Positions 1-8,018 of a DNA stretch of 64,000 nucleotides are shown in pieces. The position numbers were made by a program, and so were the translations under genes. This stretch comes from VRUE01 sp963753245 (lineage in GTDB: Bacteria > Actinomycetota > Thermoleophilia > Solirubrobacterales > 70-9). Numbering within the stretch: the stretch's first letter is position 1; every line of letters begins with the position of its first letter. Under the pieces are notes generated by a model. The model had not been told where the DNA came from and ran no database searches. It saw only the letters and a list, made by a program, of their open reading frames with translations. The stretch lies in assembly GCA_963753245.1 (NCBI GenBank), contig CAVWBK010000011.1, positions 227,215-291,214 on the forward strand. The letters run 5' to 3'.

Positions 1-163
1 ATTCGCTTCTTGACTCGAAATTCCGCCCTTTCCGCGGGCGACATCTTCGAGAGCGCCTCCCTGAGTTCTGCCTTGGAGTGGACCGTCGCGGGACCGTGCG
101 ATGAGCCGCCGCAGCCTGTCAACAGCAAAGCTGAAACCACGCACACCAGGGTTCGCCTCGGGT

Positions 164-472
164 TCAAGGCATTGGCTTCGCGCAGTCCACGGAAACCTCA
201 TCAACTGGGGCGCTCGCTCGGATCGCCTGTTCGAGTCGGTGGATCTGCTTAGGGGTGCAGGGCATCTTGCCCTTGTGCGTGAGCCTGAGGAGAAGCTTCT
301 TCGCCTGGGGCGGCAGATGTGACATTTGGATATCGCGAGAAATGCGGACATGCATCGCATCGCGGGCTCCGGGAGGCTCGCGGGTGGTTGTTGTCGTGCC
401 GCTGTCCGAGCTTCCGCAGCCGCCGGCCATCAGAAGAATCCCCAGCACACCGAGTGTCGCCAGCGCTCTCAT
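164..472 (-). CDS. small secreted lipoprotein, function unknown
   Basis: The internal ATG at 472 was chosen because it gives a clean signal peptide: MRALATLGVLGILLMAGGC, with a lipobox (MAGGC) whose cysteine is about residue 19. The mature part is about 83 residues, begins with a Gly/Ser/Thr-rich linker and continues as a basic, soluble domain (HLPPQAKKLLLRLTHKGKM) with two further cysteines. It should be anchored to the outer face of the membrane. An upstream in-frame extension to 571 would bury the signal peptide and is unlikely. No family was recognised. Confidence 0.6.
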   Translation of the reverse strand: MRALATLGVLGILLMAGGCGSSDSGTTTTTREPPGARDAMHVRISRDIQMSHLPPQAKKLLLRLTHKGKMPCTPKQIHRLEQAIRASAPVDEVSVDCAKPMP

Positions 473-645
473 CCAGGCGGAAAGCCTAAATGGCCGCCCT
501 CGCCAAGCTCGCCTATGAGAAGGAGCAGACTCAAAAGCAGCAGGCAGCGGGTGTTCACATAGCTCTCCCACAATTCAGCCACTAACACTCCCTTTGGGCG
601 ATCTCAAACAGATCGGACTTCGCCGTCCGTGGGCCACGCGCTTCG

Positions 646-1269
646 TTACGGGGTGGTCCCGCGGAAGCTGACGATCACGTCTCCGCCACCGATGTTCGTT
701 CCCGCTTGGAAGAACTTGGTCGCCAGCAGGGTTCCAGGGGGAATTGCCACCGCATCGCTCGTGTCTGAGCAGCCGGTGGCCGGCGTCGTGTAAGTGCACG
801 AGAGGGCGGTATCGACGCCGTTCACGCGGAGGGTGAATTCCCGAGTACCCCCTGCCATGGCACCCGACTCGACGTATCTCGCGAACAGATCGCGGGCCAC
901 GATCGGCACCGGCGGTGAGGCCTCGGTGACCGCCTGTTCTTCCGTGTTGGTTGCCGGACCGATGCCGCTTACCGGACCAAAGAGAGTTTGCACCAGTGCT
1001 TCATTGTGGAAGCGGGAGGCAAAGACGCTGGCCGCCGGGGAGCCAGGCGGACCAGAAGCGCCCTTCGGCCCCGTCGAACCCGCCAGTGCCGCCCGCGTTC
1101 CCTTTGCGATTTTCGCCGTTGTCACGGCCCCTTTCTTGAGCTGCTTGGTCCCGACGCTGTTCTTGGCGAGTTGGGTGGCAGCGAAGGCCGAGGCACCTCC
1201 CAGGGCGATGAAGAAGGCCAGAGTCGCCATCACGTTCGCGTAGGTCAGCCTGTCTCTCATCTGTCTCAT
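646..1269 (-). CDS. secreted decapeptide-repeat protein with short collagen-like segment
   Basis: The protein has an N-terminal hydrophobic segment (YANVMATLAFFIALGGASAFAA), then about two decapeptide-like units (VGTKQLKKGA, VTTAKIAKGT), a short Gly-X-Y stretch (GPKGASGPPGSP) and a C-terminal domain of about 120 residues with two cysteines near the end (SCTYTTPATGC). It is a paralogue of the genes at 2663-3277 and 24418-24945. The ATG at 1269 was preferred because it matches the N-terminus of the paralogue (MRQMRDRLT against MKKLRPRLT) and has GAGGGG about 8 nt upstream; ATG 1260 and GTG 1278 remain possible. It is probably exported and surface-associated, with unknown function. Confidence 0.75.
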   Translation of the reverse strand: MRQMRDRLTYANVMATLAFFIALGGASAFAATQLAKNSVGTKQLKKGAVTTAKIAKGTRAALAGSTGPKGASGPPGSPAASVFASRFHNEALVQTLFGPVSGIGPATNTEEQAVTEASPPVPIVARDLFARYVESGAMAGGTREFTLRVNGVDTALSCTYTTPATGCSDTSDAVAIPPGTLLATKFFQAGTNIGGGDVIVSFRGTTP

Positions 1270-1478
1270 CCTCGCCACCCCTCAGGTCGTGAAGCAGTTG
1301 TTGACATCGACGATAGAGACCTTCAGCCCTAACGCGGCAAGTCCTGTGATCCAGCGAAGAGGCGACCCCCAGAGAAGGCCGGGCCGCCGCCCCGCTGGGA
1401 AGTGAATAGGCTCAATTCTGCGAGGCGGGGCGCGGATCGATGCGGTTTCAACGACCCAACCAGCGAAAGGTAAATGCC

Positions 1479-1754
1479 ATGATTCTCGTAACGACGTACA
1501 AACTCAAGCCGTTCCTCAGCAAAGGGGAAACCAAAGAGCTTATGGACGTTTTCGCCAAGCAGGGCCCAGGACCCGGCGTTACGGCGCACTACGTGGCCGC
1601 CGACGGCAGCCACGGTTTGGTGATCTCCGAGACCGATGATGTTGAGGGCGGGTATCGGAACATTCTGAATTTCACGCAGTGGATCGAGTACGACACCACG
1701 GTGATGCTGACGATCGAGCAGGCCGTGCCGCACATCGCGGACGCGATTGCCTGA
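1479..1754 (+). CDS. DUF3303-like small protein
   Basis: This 91-residue cytosolic protein begins MILVTTYKLKPFLSKGETK and contains GVTAHYVAADGSHGLVISETDD and the C-terminal MLTIEQAVPHIADAIA. The composition and motif order resemble the DUF3303 family, small ferredoxin-like alpha-beta barrel proteins of unknown function. The internal ATG at 1479 was chosen over an upstream in-frame start at 1440 because GAAAGG precedes it at a suitable distance and the extra 13 residues do not look coding. It stands alone between two secreted-protein genes. Confidence 0.7.
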   Translation: MILVTTYKLKPFLSKGETKELMDVFAKQGPGPGVTAHYVAADGSHGLVISETDDVEGGYRNILNFTQWIEYDTTVMLTIEQAVPHIADAIA

Positions 1755-1923
1755 CCTAGGCCCTTCGACGCCCTGGTGCGGGTAGTTGGCCCACCGGGGC
1801 GGCAAAGGTGACAGGCCAGCGGGCTTCTATCGATGCAACAGCGATAGGTCCGTGGAAGGATCTATCTCGAAGGGACAGGGGCTTAGAACGGCTAGAACGG
1901 CTTGGGGATAGAGTGGGAGCAGA

Positions 1924-2535
1924 ATGAACTTCCGAGTGGCTGTTGGAGTAATTGTGGGAGCGGTGGCGATCCTGGTGTCTGTCAATGCAGTCTCGGCATC
2001 CGCGGCTGCTGGCCACTACTCTACGTTCGTCGGCTGCAACGATCTCTCGGAAAACCCAACCCCGTCTCACGTATGCCAGGTCGCTGACTTCCCGGGTGCC
2101 TACTTCGAGTCAGAAGAAGAAGTGAAATACGAAGTTTGCGTGGAATTCCCGAACGCCGAATACCTGTGCAGCTCTCCTGAAGTGGCTGAAGCAGAGGTCT
2201 TGTACGTGAACTCGATCGAGTCCCATCAGGCCGGCGAATATTTTGTCGCCTGGTATCTCGCGGAAACGGAAACCCTGCTTGGTTCCTTTGTGCTTGAAAT
2301 GAAGGAACCTCCACCTGTCGAAAAGCCCCCGCCGACGCCACCGGCACCCGTCGTCACGCCAGCACCCGTCGTCACGCCGCCCGCCGTGGTCGGCCCGAGT
2401 CTCGCTTGTAAAGCGGCCCGGAGGAACGTGCAGAAATCCACATCTCAGCTACTGCGGGCCGATGGCGCAAGGCAAATAGCCAACGCGCACGTCAGGCTGA
2501 GGAAGGCGAAGGCGGCGGTAGTTCGAGATTGCTAG
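1924..2535 (+). CDS. secreted protein with proline-rich linker
   Basis: An N-terminal signal peptide (VAVGVIVGAVAILVSVNAVSASA) is followed by an acidic domain of about 100 residues with several cysteines (GCNDLS, HVCQV, EVCVEFP, YLCSS), suggesting disulfide bonds outside the cell. A Pro/Val-rich linker with two near-identical APVVTP units follows, then a basic helical tail (CKAARRNVQKSTSQLLRADG) that also has cysteines. The tail resembles basic C-termini seen on other secreted proteins of this lineage. TAGAGT lies 9 nt before the ATG, and GGGAG in the same spacer could act as a ribosome-binding site. No function is assigned. Confidence 0.75.
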   Translation: MNFRVAVGVIVGAVAILVSVNAVSASAAAGHYSTFVGCNDLSENPTPSHVCQVADFPGAYFESEEEVKYEVCVEFPNAEYLCSSPEVAEAEVLYVNSIESHQAGEYFVAWYLAETETLLGSFVLEMKEPPPVEKPPPTPPAPVVTPAPVVTPPAVVGPSLACKAARRNVQKSTSQLLRADGARQIANAHVRLRKAKAAVVRDC

Positions 2536-2628
2536 CTCTGGCGCGTTAAACGTCGGGGATCGGATGCCGACTCGGCGTCCATTCCTCGATCTCTGCGCTG
2601 TGAAATGCCTGGCAATGCCGATGACCGG

Positions 2629-2656
2629 CACGCGGCGGCCCGAAGACCGCCGCGTG
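2629..2656 (-). terminator. GC-rich hairpin, probable terminator
   Basis: A perfect 10-bp stem (CACGCGGCGG / CCGCCGCGTG) with an 8-nt loop lies between two convergent genes, 6 nt beyond the stop of the minus-strand gene at 2663. There is no T-tract, so this is a structural rather than a textbook intrinsic terminator, and it could serve both strands. Confidence 0.5.
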
Positions 2657-2662
2657 ACTCGA

Positions 2663-3277
2663 TCAGCCCTGGGCCAGGAAGCTGATCCCGCTGAGTAGTG
2701 CCACTTTTTCTTTCGCGCCAACGACGTTGCCGCTGAACGGTTCCCCTCCGAAGTTCGCGTTGGTGCCCGCGATAAGCGTCGCCGCGGAGGGGGTGCCGCC
2801 GATCACGACGGTGCCAGGGGCGGGCCTGAATCCGACCGGCAGGGTGAAAACGGCCACATCGCCCGCCGAGCCGTTTTTGCCGACTTTCACGGCACCTTCT
2901 AGGTGGACGATGCCCTCGTGGTCCTTGTAGAACGAGGCGGGTCCAAGGTTGAAGCCTGGTTCGGAGAAGTTCGACCCTCCGTTTTCATACGGTGGCTGGC
3001 CCTGGGCGCCGATGACGTGGGGCGATTCAACGGGGGGCAGGGAGTTCGCGATTGCCGCCGAGGGAACGGTGCCCACAGAAGAGAGTTTGATCTTCGTCCC
3101 CGTCACAGCTTCCTTCTTCAGCTTCGCGCTTGTAACCGCGTTGTTCTTGATCTGCTTGGTGCCGACGCTGTTCTTCTTCAGATGGGTGGCGGCGTAGGCG
3201 CTGCCGCCGAGGGCGATGAACAGGGCCAGCATGGAGGTCACGTTCGCGAACGTCAACCTGGGGCGCAGCTTCTTCAT
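2663..3277 (-). CDS. secreted decapeptide-repeat protein
   Basis: The ATG at 3277 is preceded by AGGAGG at ideal spacing, so the upstream in-frame extension to 3352 is rejected. The protein begins MKKLRPRLTFANV, has a hydrophobic export segment (TSMLALFIALGGSAYAA), then decapeptide repeats (VGTKQIKNNA, VTSAKLKKEA, VTGTKIKLSS) and a beta-rich C-terminal domain of about 120 residues (FYKDHEGIVHLEGAVKVG, FTLPVGFRPAPGT). That last domain resembles phage-tail or receptor-binding-type beta domains in style only. It is a paralogue of the proteins at 646-1269 and 24418-24945 and is probably extracellular. Confidence 0.78.
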   Translation of the reverse strand: MKKLRPRLTFANVTSMLALFIALGGSAYAATHLKKNSVGTKQIKNNAVTSAKLKKEAVTGTKIKLSSVGTVPSAAIANSLPPVESPHVIGAQGQPPYENGGSNFSEPGFNLGPASFYKDHEGIVHLEGAVKVGKNGSAGDVAVFTLPVGFRPAPGTVVIGGTPSAATLIAGTNANFGGEPFSGNVVGAKEKVALLSGISFLAQG

Positions 3278-3368
3278 GGAGTCCTCCTGGGACGATTGGT
3301 TGGCAGGTCTGGGACGGGACGACTCTCTCAGATCAGAGTCGGTCCATCCCACGAAAGTCCACGCATGA

Positions 3369-4153
3369 ACCGCCGTTGACTACGGTCACCTGGCGACGAA
3401 CCCCGCCGCATCGAAAGGTGGCCGGCGTCGGGTCAAGGCAGCACTGCCGCTCCGCACCTGGGTCGAGCCAGAGCAACTTCTCACCCTGCTCGAATCTGCC
3501 CCGAAGGGTCACCGCCCGCTGGCGACGTTGGCGGGAGCGGGTCTGCGAGTGGGGGAGGCTTGTGCTTTGAATTGGCGCGACCTCGATCTAGATGCCGGCA
3601 CGCTCACGGTGCGGGCTTCTAAGACGCCTGCGGGGCGCGAGGTCGATCTACCCAGCGGTCTTGTGACCGACCTATGGAACGTCAAACAGCCACCAGCCCA
3701 CAGACCGACCCCGACGACGCGGTTTTCATCGGGACCCAGCGAACGCGGCAGACGCCGGCCAACGTCTCCCGTCCCGTCGTCTCAAGTCCGCGATCAAGCT
3801 CGCCAACGTCAAGCTGGAGGAGCAGGGCATCACCCCGATCAGCGAGCGGGTATCGCCGCACTCTGCGACGGACCTATGCCTCACTGCGCTACGCCTGTGG
3901 AGACGATCCGATCTACGTTGCAGAGCAGGGTGGCTGGCAAGACCCAGCGTTCCCAATGCGGATCTACGCCAAGGGCGTCAGGCGCCGGGAGAAGCTGTCA
4001 GGCAACCGTCGAGAAGCCTTTGACGCGGCCCTTGATTGGGCACCCTTGGGCACTAAGGCCGAATCTGTACCCTCCAAGCCGTCCAAGGCAAGCCCCGGCA
4101 CAACGCAGGAAACGGCTCCACAGAGCCGAAAGCCTGCTAGTCCGCCCGCCTAG
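3369..4153 (+). pseudogene. decayed tyrosine recombinase (phage-type integrase), 5'-truncated and frameshifted
   Basis: Reading three frames in turn restores a catalytic domain. It starts AVDYGHLATNPAA, carries the first catalytic Arg in AGAGLRVGEACALNW, the hairpin Lys in RASKTPAGREVDL, then ITPISERVSPHS-LRRTYASLRY (HxxR), the GGW box and the nucleophile Tyr in PMRIYAKG. The frame breaks are explained by about -1 base near 3690, a tandem duplication of CCCGT near 3770-3778 and loss of two bases in CACTCTGCG near 3866. The N-terminal SAM-like half is absent, because a TGA precedes 3369 in frame. The final TAG (4151-4153) lies inside the tRNA-Thr gene. The remnant probably marks an old insertion at that tRNA. 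Confidence 0.82.
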
Positions 4154-4216
4154 CTCAATTGGCAGAGCACCTGATTTGTAATCAGGAGGTTTCCGGTTCG
4201 ATTCCGGAGGCGGGCT
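4144..4216 (+). tRNA. tRNA-Thr (anticodon TGT)
   Basis: The full cloverleaf is visible. The acceptor stem is GCCCGCC/GGCGGGC, the D arm GCTC-AATTGGCA-GAGC, the anticodon stem CCTGA/TCAGG with loop TTTGTAA (anticodon TGT), the variable loop AGGTT, and the T arm TCCGG-TTCGATT-CCGGA. The discriminator is T, and no CCA is encoded. The stop codon of the upstream integrase remnant falls in tRNA positions 8-10, which marks this gene as a likely attachment site for an integrative element. Confidence 0.95.
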
Positions 4217-4357
4217 TGGCCTCAAATGGCTCTGCGTCTGAGGTCTGGGATTCACAGTTGTCCTCGGAGGAGGCGGGGCACATTCGGGGCATAATTTGAC
4301 TCAGCTTGTGATCCTGCGACTATCACTGAGGTCGTCGCTTGGAAGAGGGCCAAAGAA

Positions 4358-4384
4358 AAAGGGCCTCCGCTGGGGAGGCCCTTT
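4358..4384 (-). terminator. intrinsic-type terminator hairpin
   Basis: An 11-bp stem (AAAGGGCCTCC / GGAGGCCCTTT) with a 5-nt loop is followed by T on the plus strand and has A-runs on the other side (T-runs on the minus strand). It lies 24 nt beyond the stop of the AT-hook gene at 4408. It could also stop plus-strand transcripts leaving the tRNA-Thr gene. Confidence 0.8.
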
Positions 4385-4407
4385 TGCACAGCGAGAATTG
4401 CCGAAGA

Positions 4408-4770
4408 CTAGACGGCCTTATAGGAGCGTCCATCCTTCTTGATCTTGCCCGCTTTGACCTCGTCATTTAGGACGCGGTAGAGGTAGTTGGGCTTGATTTT
4501 CAGCTTCTTGGCGATCTCCGACGCACTGATGCCGGGGTTCTCCTGAATGAGCGTCACGGCTTGGTCTCCACGAGTTCCGCCTTTGCGGCTTCTGCGACGA
4601 CGTTTGCCAGTGGCTTTGGCGGCTTTGCCTGGCGGACGTCCCGGCCGTTTCCCGGCTTTCGGGGATGAGCCTCCAAGCTCGGCCAGGGCCCTGGAGAGCC
4701 TCTCGCGCTCGTGATCGATCTCCTTGATGGCCTTCTGGAGTAGATCGCGTGCCTGATCAACAACGGTCAA
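4408..4770 (-). CDS. AT-hook / winged-helix DNA-binding protein
   Basis: The TTG at 4770 is preceded by AGGAGG at good spacing, giving about 120 residues and rejecting the extension to 4833. The protein has an N-terminal coiled coil (RDLLQKAIKEIDHERERLSR), then a basic linker with an AT-hook-like core (GKRPGRPPGKAAKATGKRRR). The C-terminal helix-turn-helix (NPGISASEIAKKLKIKPNYL, then a YRVLNDEVKAGKI wing) looks like a winged-helix. The layout fits a nucleoid-associated or xenogeneic-silencing-type regulator in which the coiled coil dimerises. It sits beside an integrase remnant in an accessory region. The exact family is not recognised. Confidence 0.7.
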   Translation of the reverse strand: MTVVDQARDLLQKAIKEIDHERERLSRALAELGGSSPKAGKRPGRPPGKAAKATGKRRRRSRKGGTRGDQAVTLIQENPGISASEIAKKLKIKPNYLYRVLNDEVKAGKIKKDGRSYKAV

Positions 4771-4833
4771 AGTTGATTCCTCCTGGTTGACTGGTATCAG
4801 TGAACTGAACTGACCGCCGAATGTACCACTCAA

Positions 4834-5334
4834 AGTGCCACGACTAATCCCAAGCCGCTAGAGATTGCCCCTCCGCCGGTTATCCGGTATTCGCTTGGCC
4901 CACTTCGCCATCGCGGGTTCGCCATCGCACGGGAGCGACCGCCAGCGGCTGCTGGTTGACTTTCGGAGCGGACGAGTTCCCCCTCGTTTCCCGCTTGAGG
5001 TGTTGGTTAAGAGCGCCTTGGCCCTCTACTTGGCTGACGAACGTCTCAGCGGAGTTCAATGCCAGAAAACGACCTCGGATATGCCACCGACCTCCGACCT
5101 TCGTGAGGGCTAGGGAGCTACTCGGTCGGGCAGAATGGTCCCGGTCTGTGCTTCGGTGTTGACCCCCATTGGCTGAGTTGGTGGAGGGCTCTTTCTAGCT
5201 CCGCGAAGCTCGGGCCCAGACTTCGATTGTTCCCCGCATCGCGGCGGACACCGTGGGAGAACGGCGGTTTCAGAGGAAGGGGAGGTGCTGGTCGCCGGTT
5301 GGCGGTGCCGGTCAGAGCCGTTCGAGCGACTTCT
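4834..5334. other. about 500-bp intergenic stretch without a supported gene
   Basis: The reading frames here lack plausible starts, ribosome-binding sites or recognisable protein motifs, and none continues a neighbouring gene. No tRNA, repeat or strong hairpin is visible. It probably contains the promoter of the minus-strand gene at 4770 near its left end and otherwise decayed accessory DNA. Confidence 0.4.
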
Positions 5335-6675
5335 TCAGCCGCCCCGGATTGCTCGATGCAGCTTGTGTCGGTGTCGCCGTCGACTCTTGTGGTACTTGTG
5401 ATCGGTGAGTGAACTCGAGGCCGGCGCTTGGAGCACCGGGGGTTCGCCGCCAAGGCCTTCGCTCTGACCACGCTGGGGTGCACCACCCGATGAGGCGGTC
5501 GTGAAGGTCTGATCGGCGCCTTCAACCGTCACACCGTCACTGGTGTTGGCCGCGATCACTCGGTAGTGATAGGTCGTTGCGGGCTGAAGGTTGGCGCCGA
5601 TGCTTGCAAGATCGAGGCTGACGGACTCCTCGGCCGAATCGGCGGAGATGCTCGCCTGCACCGGCTCCCCGGCGAGACCGGGCGGCAATGGTTCTTCGCC
5701 AGAAATCGCATCGCACTGCGCGAACCCCGGCAGGGAGAGCGGACAGGCCATGTGCCGGTAGTTGTAGTTCGAGCTTGCGGCGATCTGGAACTCGTAAGCG
5801 GTGTAGGAGCCGCCTGGGTTGATCCTTGCCTCCAGTGTGGCGTCGTGTTCGGTGACGCCCGTCGCTGACTCACCTTCAATCAAGGGTGGCGAGCTCGACG
5901 GCGTCTTGAAGGTCTGAATGGCGCCTACCGTTGTTCCGGCCGAGCTGGCCGCGGTCACCCAATACTCATACTTTGCGCCGGGCGAAAGGCTGACGCCGGC
6001 GCTGTTTAGGTCAAGACTGGCGCTCTGTCCTACAAAGGACCCGAGCAGCTTCCCGCTGGGCAGTTGGAGGAAATATATCGGCGGATAGCAGGGCGGACTT
6101 ACTTCTTCACATGCCCAGCGTCTCAACAGGTGAAATTCATAGGTGGTCTCGAGTCCCTCTGTATTGATCTGGGCTTCCAGGGTCGCATCGGTCGGCGTGA
6201 TGTGCGACGCCGACTCGCCTTCGATCAAGGGTTCCTGCGTCGGAGGAGGCGTGGTGAAGGTCTGGTCGGGGCCCTCCGTCGTTCCAGCCGAGTTGGTCGC
6301 TTCGACGCTGTAGCGGTACTTGGTGGCGGGATGCAGCCTCACACCCGCGCTGCTCAAGTCGAGGTTGACCTGGCTGACTTCATATGAGGCGGGAATTTCA
6401 GCGCTGGGCAGCGGGTACGTCGTGATCGCTAAGCAGGCCAGCGGCGGTAGGCAGCCCGATTCAAGCCGGAACCGATAGGTGCTTTCAAGGCCGTTCGGGT
6501 CGATGCTTGCGTTCAGCGTGGCGTCGCGTTCGGTGATGTGGGAAGCCGACTCGCTTTCGATCATTGGCGCGGTTGCGGCGGCGAGGGCGCTCGCGGTCCA
6601 TGCAAAGGATCCCACTGCCACCAGGGCGATCACAATCATCGCCTGGGAGATGCGTGTGACGCTAGAACTCCTCAC
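5335..6675 (-). CDS. secreted protein with three fibronectin-III-like modules
   Basis: The GTG start is preceded by AGGAG. A signal peptide (ISQAMIVIALVAVGSFAWTA) is followed by three modules of roughly 120-135 residues. Each opens with [PL]xIExESAxxxTxxDATLxAxI and closes with LxPxxxYxYxVxAxxxxGTTxGxxQTFxTP, the layout of fibronectin type III-like beta-sandwiches common in secreted proteins of this lineage. Cysteine pairs occur in the variable insertions. The protein ends in a strongly basic His/Arg/Lys tail (HKSRRRHRHKLHRAIRGG). An adhesive or surface role is inferred and no enzymatic motif was seen. Confidence 0.75.
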   Translation of the reverse strand: MRSSSVTRISQAMIVIALVAVGSFAWTASALAAATAPMIESESASHITERDATLNASIDPNGLESTYRFRLESGCLPPLACLAITTYPLPSAEIPASYEVSQVNLDLSSAGVRLHPATKYRYSVEATNSAGTTEGPDQTFTTPPPTQEPLIEGESASHITPTDATLEAQINTEGLETTYEFHLLRRWACEEVSPPCYPPIYFLQLPSGKLLGSFVGQSASLDLNSAGVSLSPGAKYEYWVTAASSAGTTVGAIQTFKTPSSSPPLIEGESATGVTEHDATLEARINPGGSYTAYEFQIAASSNYNYRHMACPLSLPGFAQCDAISGEEPLPPGLAGEPVQASISADSAEESVSLDLASIGANLQPATTYHYRVIAANTSDGVTVEGADQTFTTASSGGAPQRGQSEGLGGEPPVLQAPASSSLTDHKYHKSRRRHRHKLHRAIRGG

Positions 6676-7145
6676 CTGGCTCTCCTGCTGCTACTGATCG
6701 AGGTAGTCAAACTCCGTCGTCCCTGAGCTTGTCCTCAATGATACGCCTTGAGGGTAGAAAATGGTGTTGGAGTTAATATCTTCCAAACCGATTCGATCAT
6801 GGTGCCCGGTCCTCCGGGCTAGGCGTTGTTGCGATGAGCGAACCGCGCACGCGGATGTATCGGCACCTGTCCGGGTGCCGCCTCCTGGGACGCCTTGGCG
6901 ATCGGGCACCGGGCAGGCTTGGGGATGCGCCCCACACCGTGCAATCGGGCGCGAGAATCTCGCCTCCTATCCGAACGGATGCTATGACCGGCTGGGGATC
7001 GGCTACGCCAGGACGCGACGCGAGGCGGTGGCCCGCGACCGCCGCGCTGCATCCGTCCTCTCTTTCCGATCGCATCCTCGGCTCCGCTGCGCACGGTTAC
7101 GGTGAGCAGCTGCCCTGGAGTGTCACCGCAGGTCCGGCGATTGGC
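6676..7145. other. about 470-bp intergenic stretch without a supported gene
   Basis: Only overlapping arginine-rich shadow frames are present, with no ribosome-binding site or family signature. A short hairpin (GCCCGG-TCCT-CCGGGC) lies near 6802-6817. The left end should hold the promoter of the minus-strand FN3-like gene. Nothing else is supported. Confidence 0.35.
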
Positions 7146-7607
7146 TCAGCCGCCGAGTGAGCGAACGCGCTTGTTGAGCTTCGTCACTTCGGCTTCCAGC
7201 TGTTCCTGACCGCGAGACAGTTCCGACACTTCATTTCTGAGGCTTCGATTCTGCTTTTGCAGCGCCAGAATCTGCGATTGCAGTTCCTTCGCCTCGCCAC
7301 TCAGTGCCCGCAATTGCGTTTCGCCGCCTGCCACCGCGACGCTGACCTCGTGTTTAATCCGATGCCGGTCGCGGGCCGCCTGCCGAGCGGCCGCCCTCGA
7401 AGCCGCTTTGCTGGCCTTGATCGCACCGCCGAGGCCAGCGAGTTCACCCCGGAGTTGTTCCTTTGTGTCCTTGACCACCTGGCTCTGGTCGACGCTGCTG
7501 TTCTTGGCCGAGACGGCGATGATCAGAGCGACTACCGCGATCACGATCACCAGGCCGCCTAGCACCCACATCAGGGTGTTATTTGTGCTCGCAGACCCCT
7601 CATCCAT
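7146..7607 (-). CDS. membrane-anchored coiled-coil protein
   Basis: The 153-residue protein has one transmembrane helix near the N-terminus (MWVLGGLVIVIAVVALIIAV), an Ala/Arg-rich helix (KASKAASRAAARQAARDRHR) and a long C-terminal coiled coil (LQSQILALQKQNRSLRNEVS, then SRGQEQLEAEVTKLNKRVRS). TAGGTT (plus 7614-7619) lies 6 nt before the ATG, so the transcript is probably leaderless. The next gene upstream encodes a similar anchor-plus-rod protein, suggesting a small envelope cluster. Function unknown. Confidence 0.7.
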   Translation of the reverse strand: MDEGSASTNNTLMWVLGGLVIVIAVVALIIAVSAKNSSVDQSQVVKDTKEQLRGELAGLGGAIKASKAASRAAARQAARDRHRIKHEVSVAVAGGETQLRALSGEAKELQSQILALQKQNRSLRNEVSELSRGQEQLEAEVTKLNKRVRSLGG

Positions 7608-7662
7608 TGTGCGAACCTATCGTGCCGGGCGGCGGTGGTCCAAACGGGCCGGAAAGCTTTAC

Positions 7663-8004
7663 TCAGCAGACGAATTCGACCGCCCCGCAAAGTTCGGAGG
7701 TCGTGCGTTCCGCGTTGCTGAGGTCTTCTTCAAGTTCTTCGATCCGTTCTTCGTTTTCGTGCACCACTTCTTCGAGTTCGCCGCTTGCCGATTCTTCGCG
7801 CAGCGTTTCGATTTCCGCTTGGAGGGCGGCGGTGTCGACCCTGCCGACCGGCCCCCGAGCCCCATGCGGACCGCGAGCCCCACGCGGCCCGCTCGGCCCA
7901 GTCCGCGCCAGTAGGGCCACACCAGCGCCGATCGCCGCGCTCAGTACGCAGACGCCGAGGATCGCCCAAATCGCATAACGGCGGGGGACCTCGATCTTCT
8001 TCAT
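7663..8004 (-). CDS. membrane-anchored collagen-like / coiled-coil protein
   Basis: One transmembrane helix (AIWAILGVCVLSAAIGAGVA) is followed by about six Gly-X-Y triplets (GPSGPRGARGPHGARGPVGR), then an acidic coiled coil (LQAEIETLREESASGELEEV, then HENEERIEELEEDLSNAE) and a terminal pair of cysteines (SELCGAVEFVC). The collagen-like run suggests a trimeric stalk extended by a coiled coil outside the membrane. It starts 15 nt after the stop of the membrane gene at 8019-9389 and is probably co-transcribed with it. Confidence 0.7.
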   Translation of the reverse strand: MKKIEVPRRYAIWAILGVCVLSAAIGAGVALLARTGPSGPRGARGPHGARGPVGRVDTAALQAEIETLREESASGELEEVVHENEERIEELEEDLSNAERTTSELCGAVEFVC

Positions 8005-8018
8005 CGCGCGGCGGTGGG

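Noticed and set aside
4144..4216. Duplicate of the tRNA-Thr 3' end as an att repeat
   Set aside because: I looked for the T-arm and acceptor sequence elsewhere in the window and saw no second copy.
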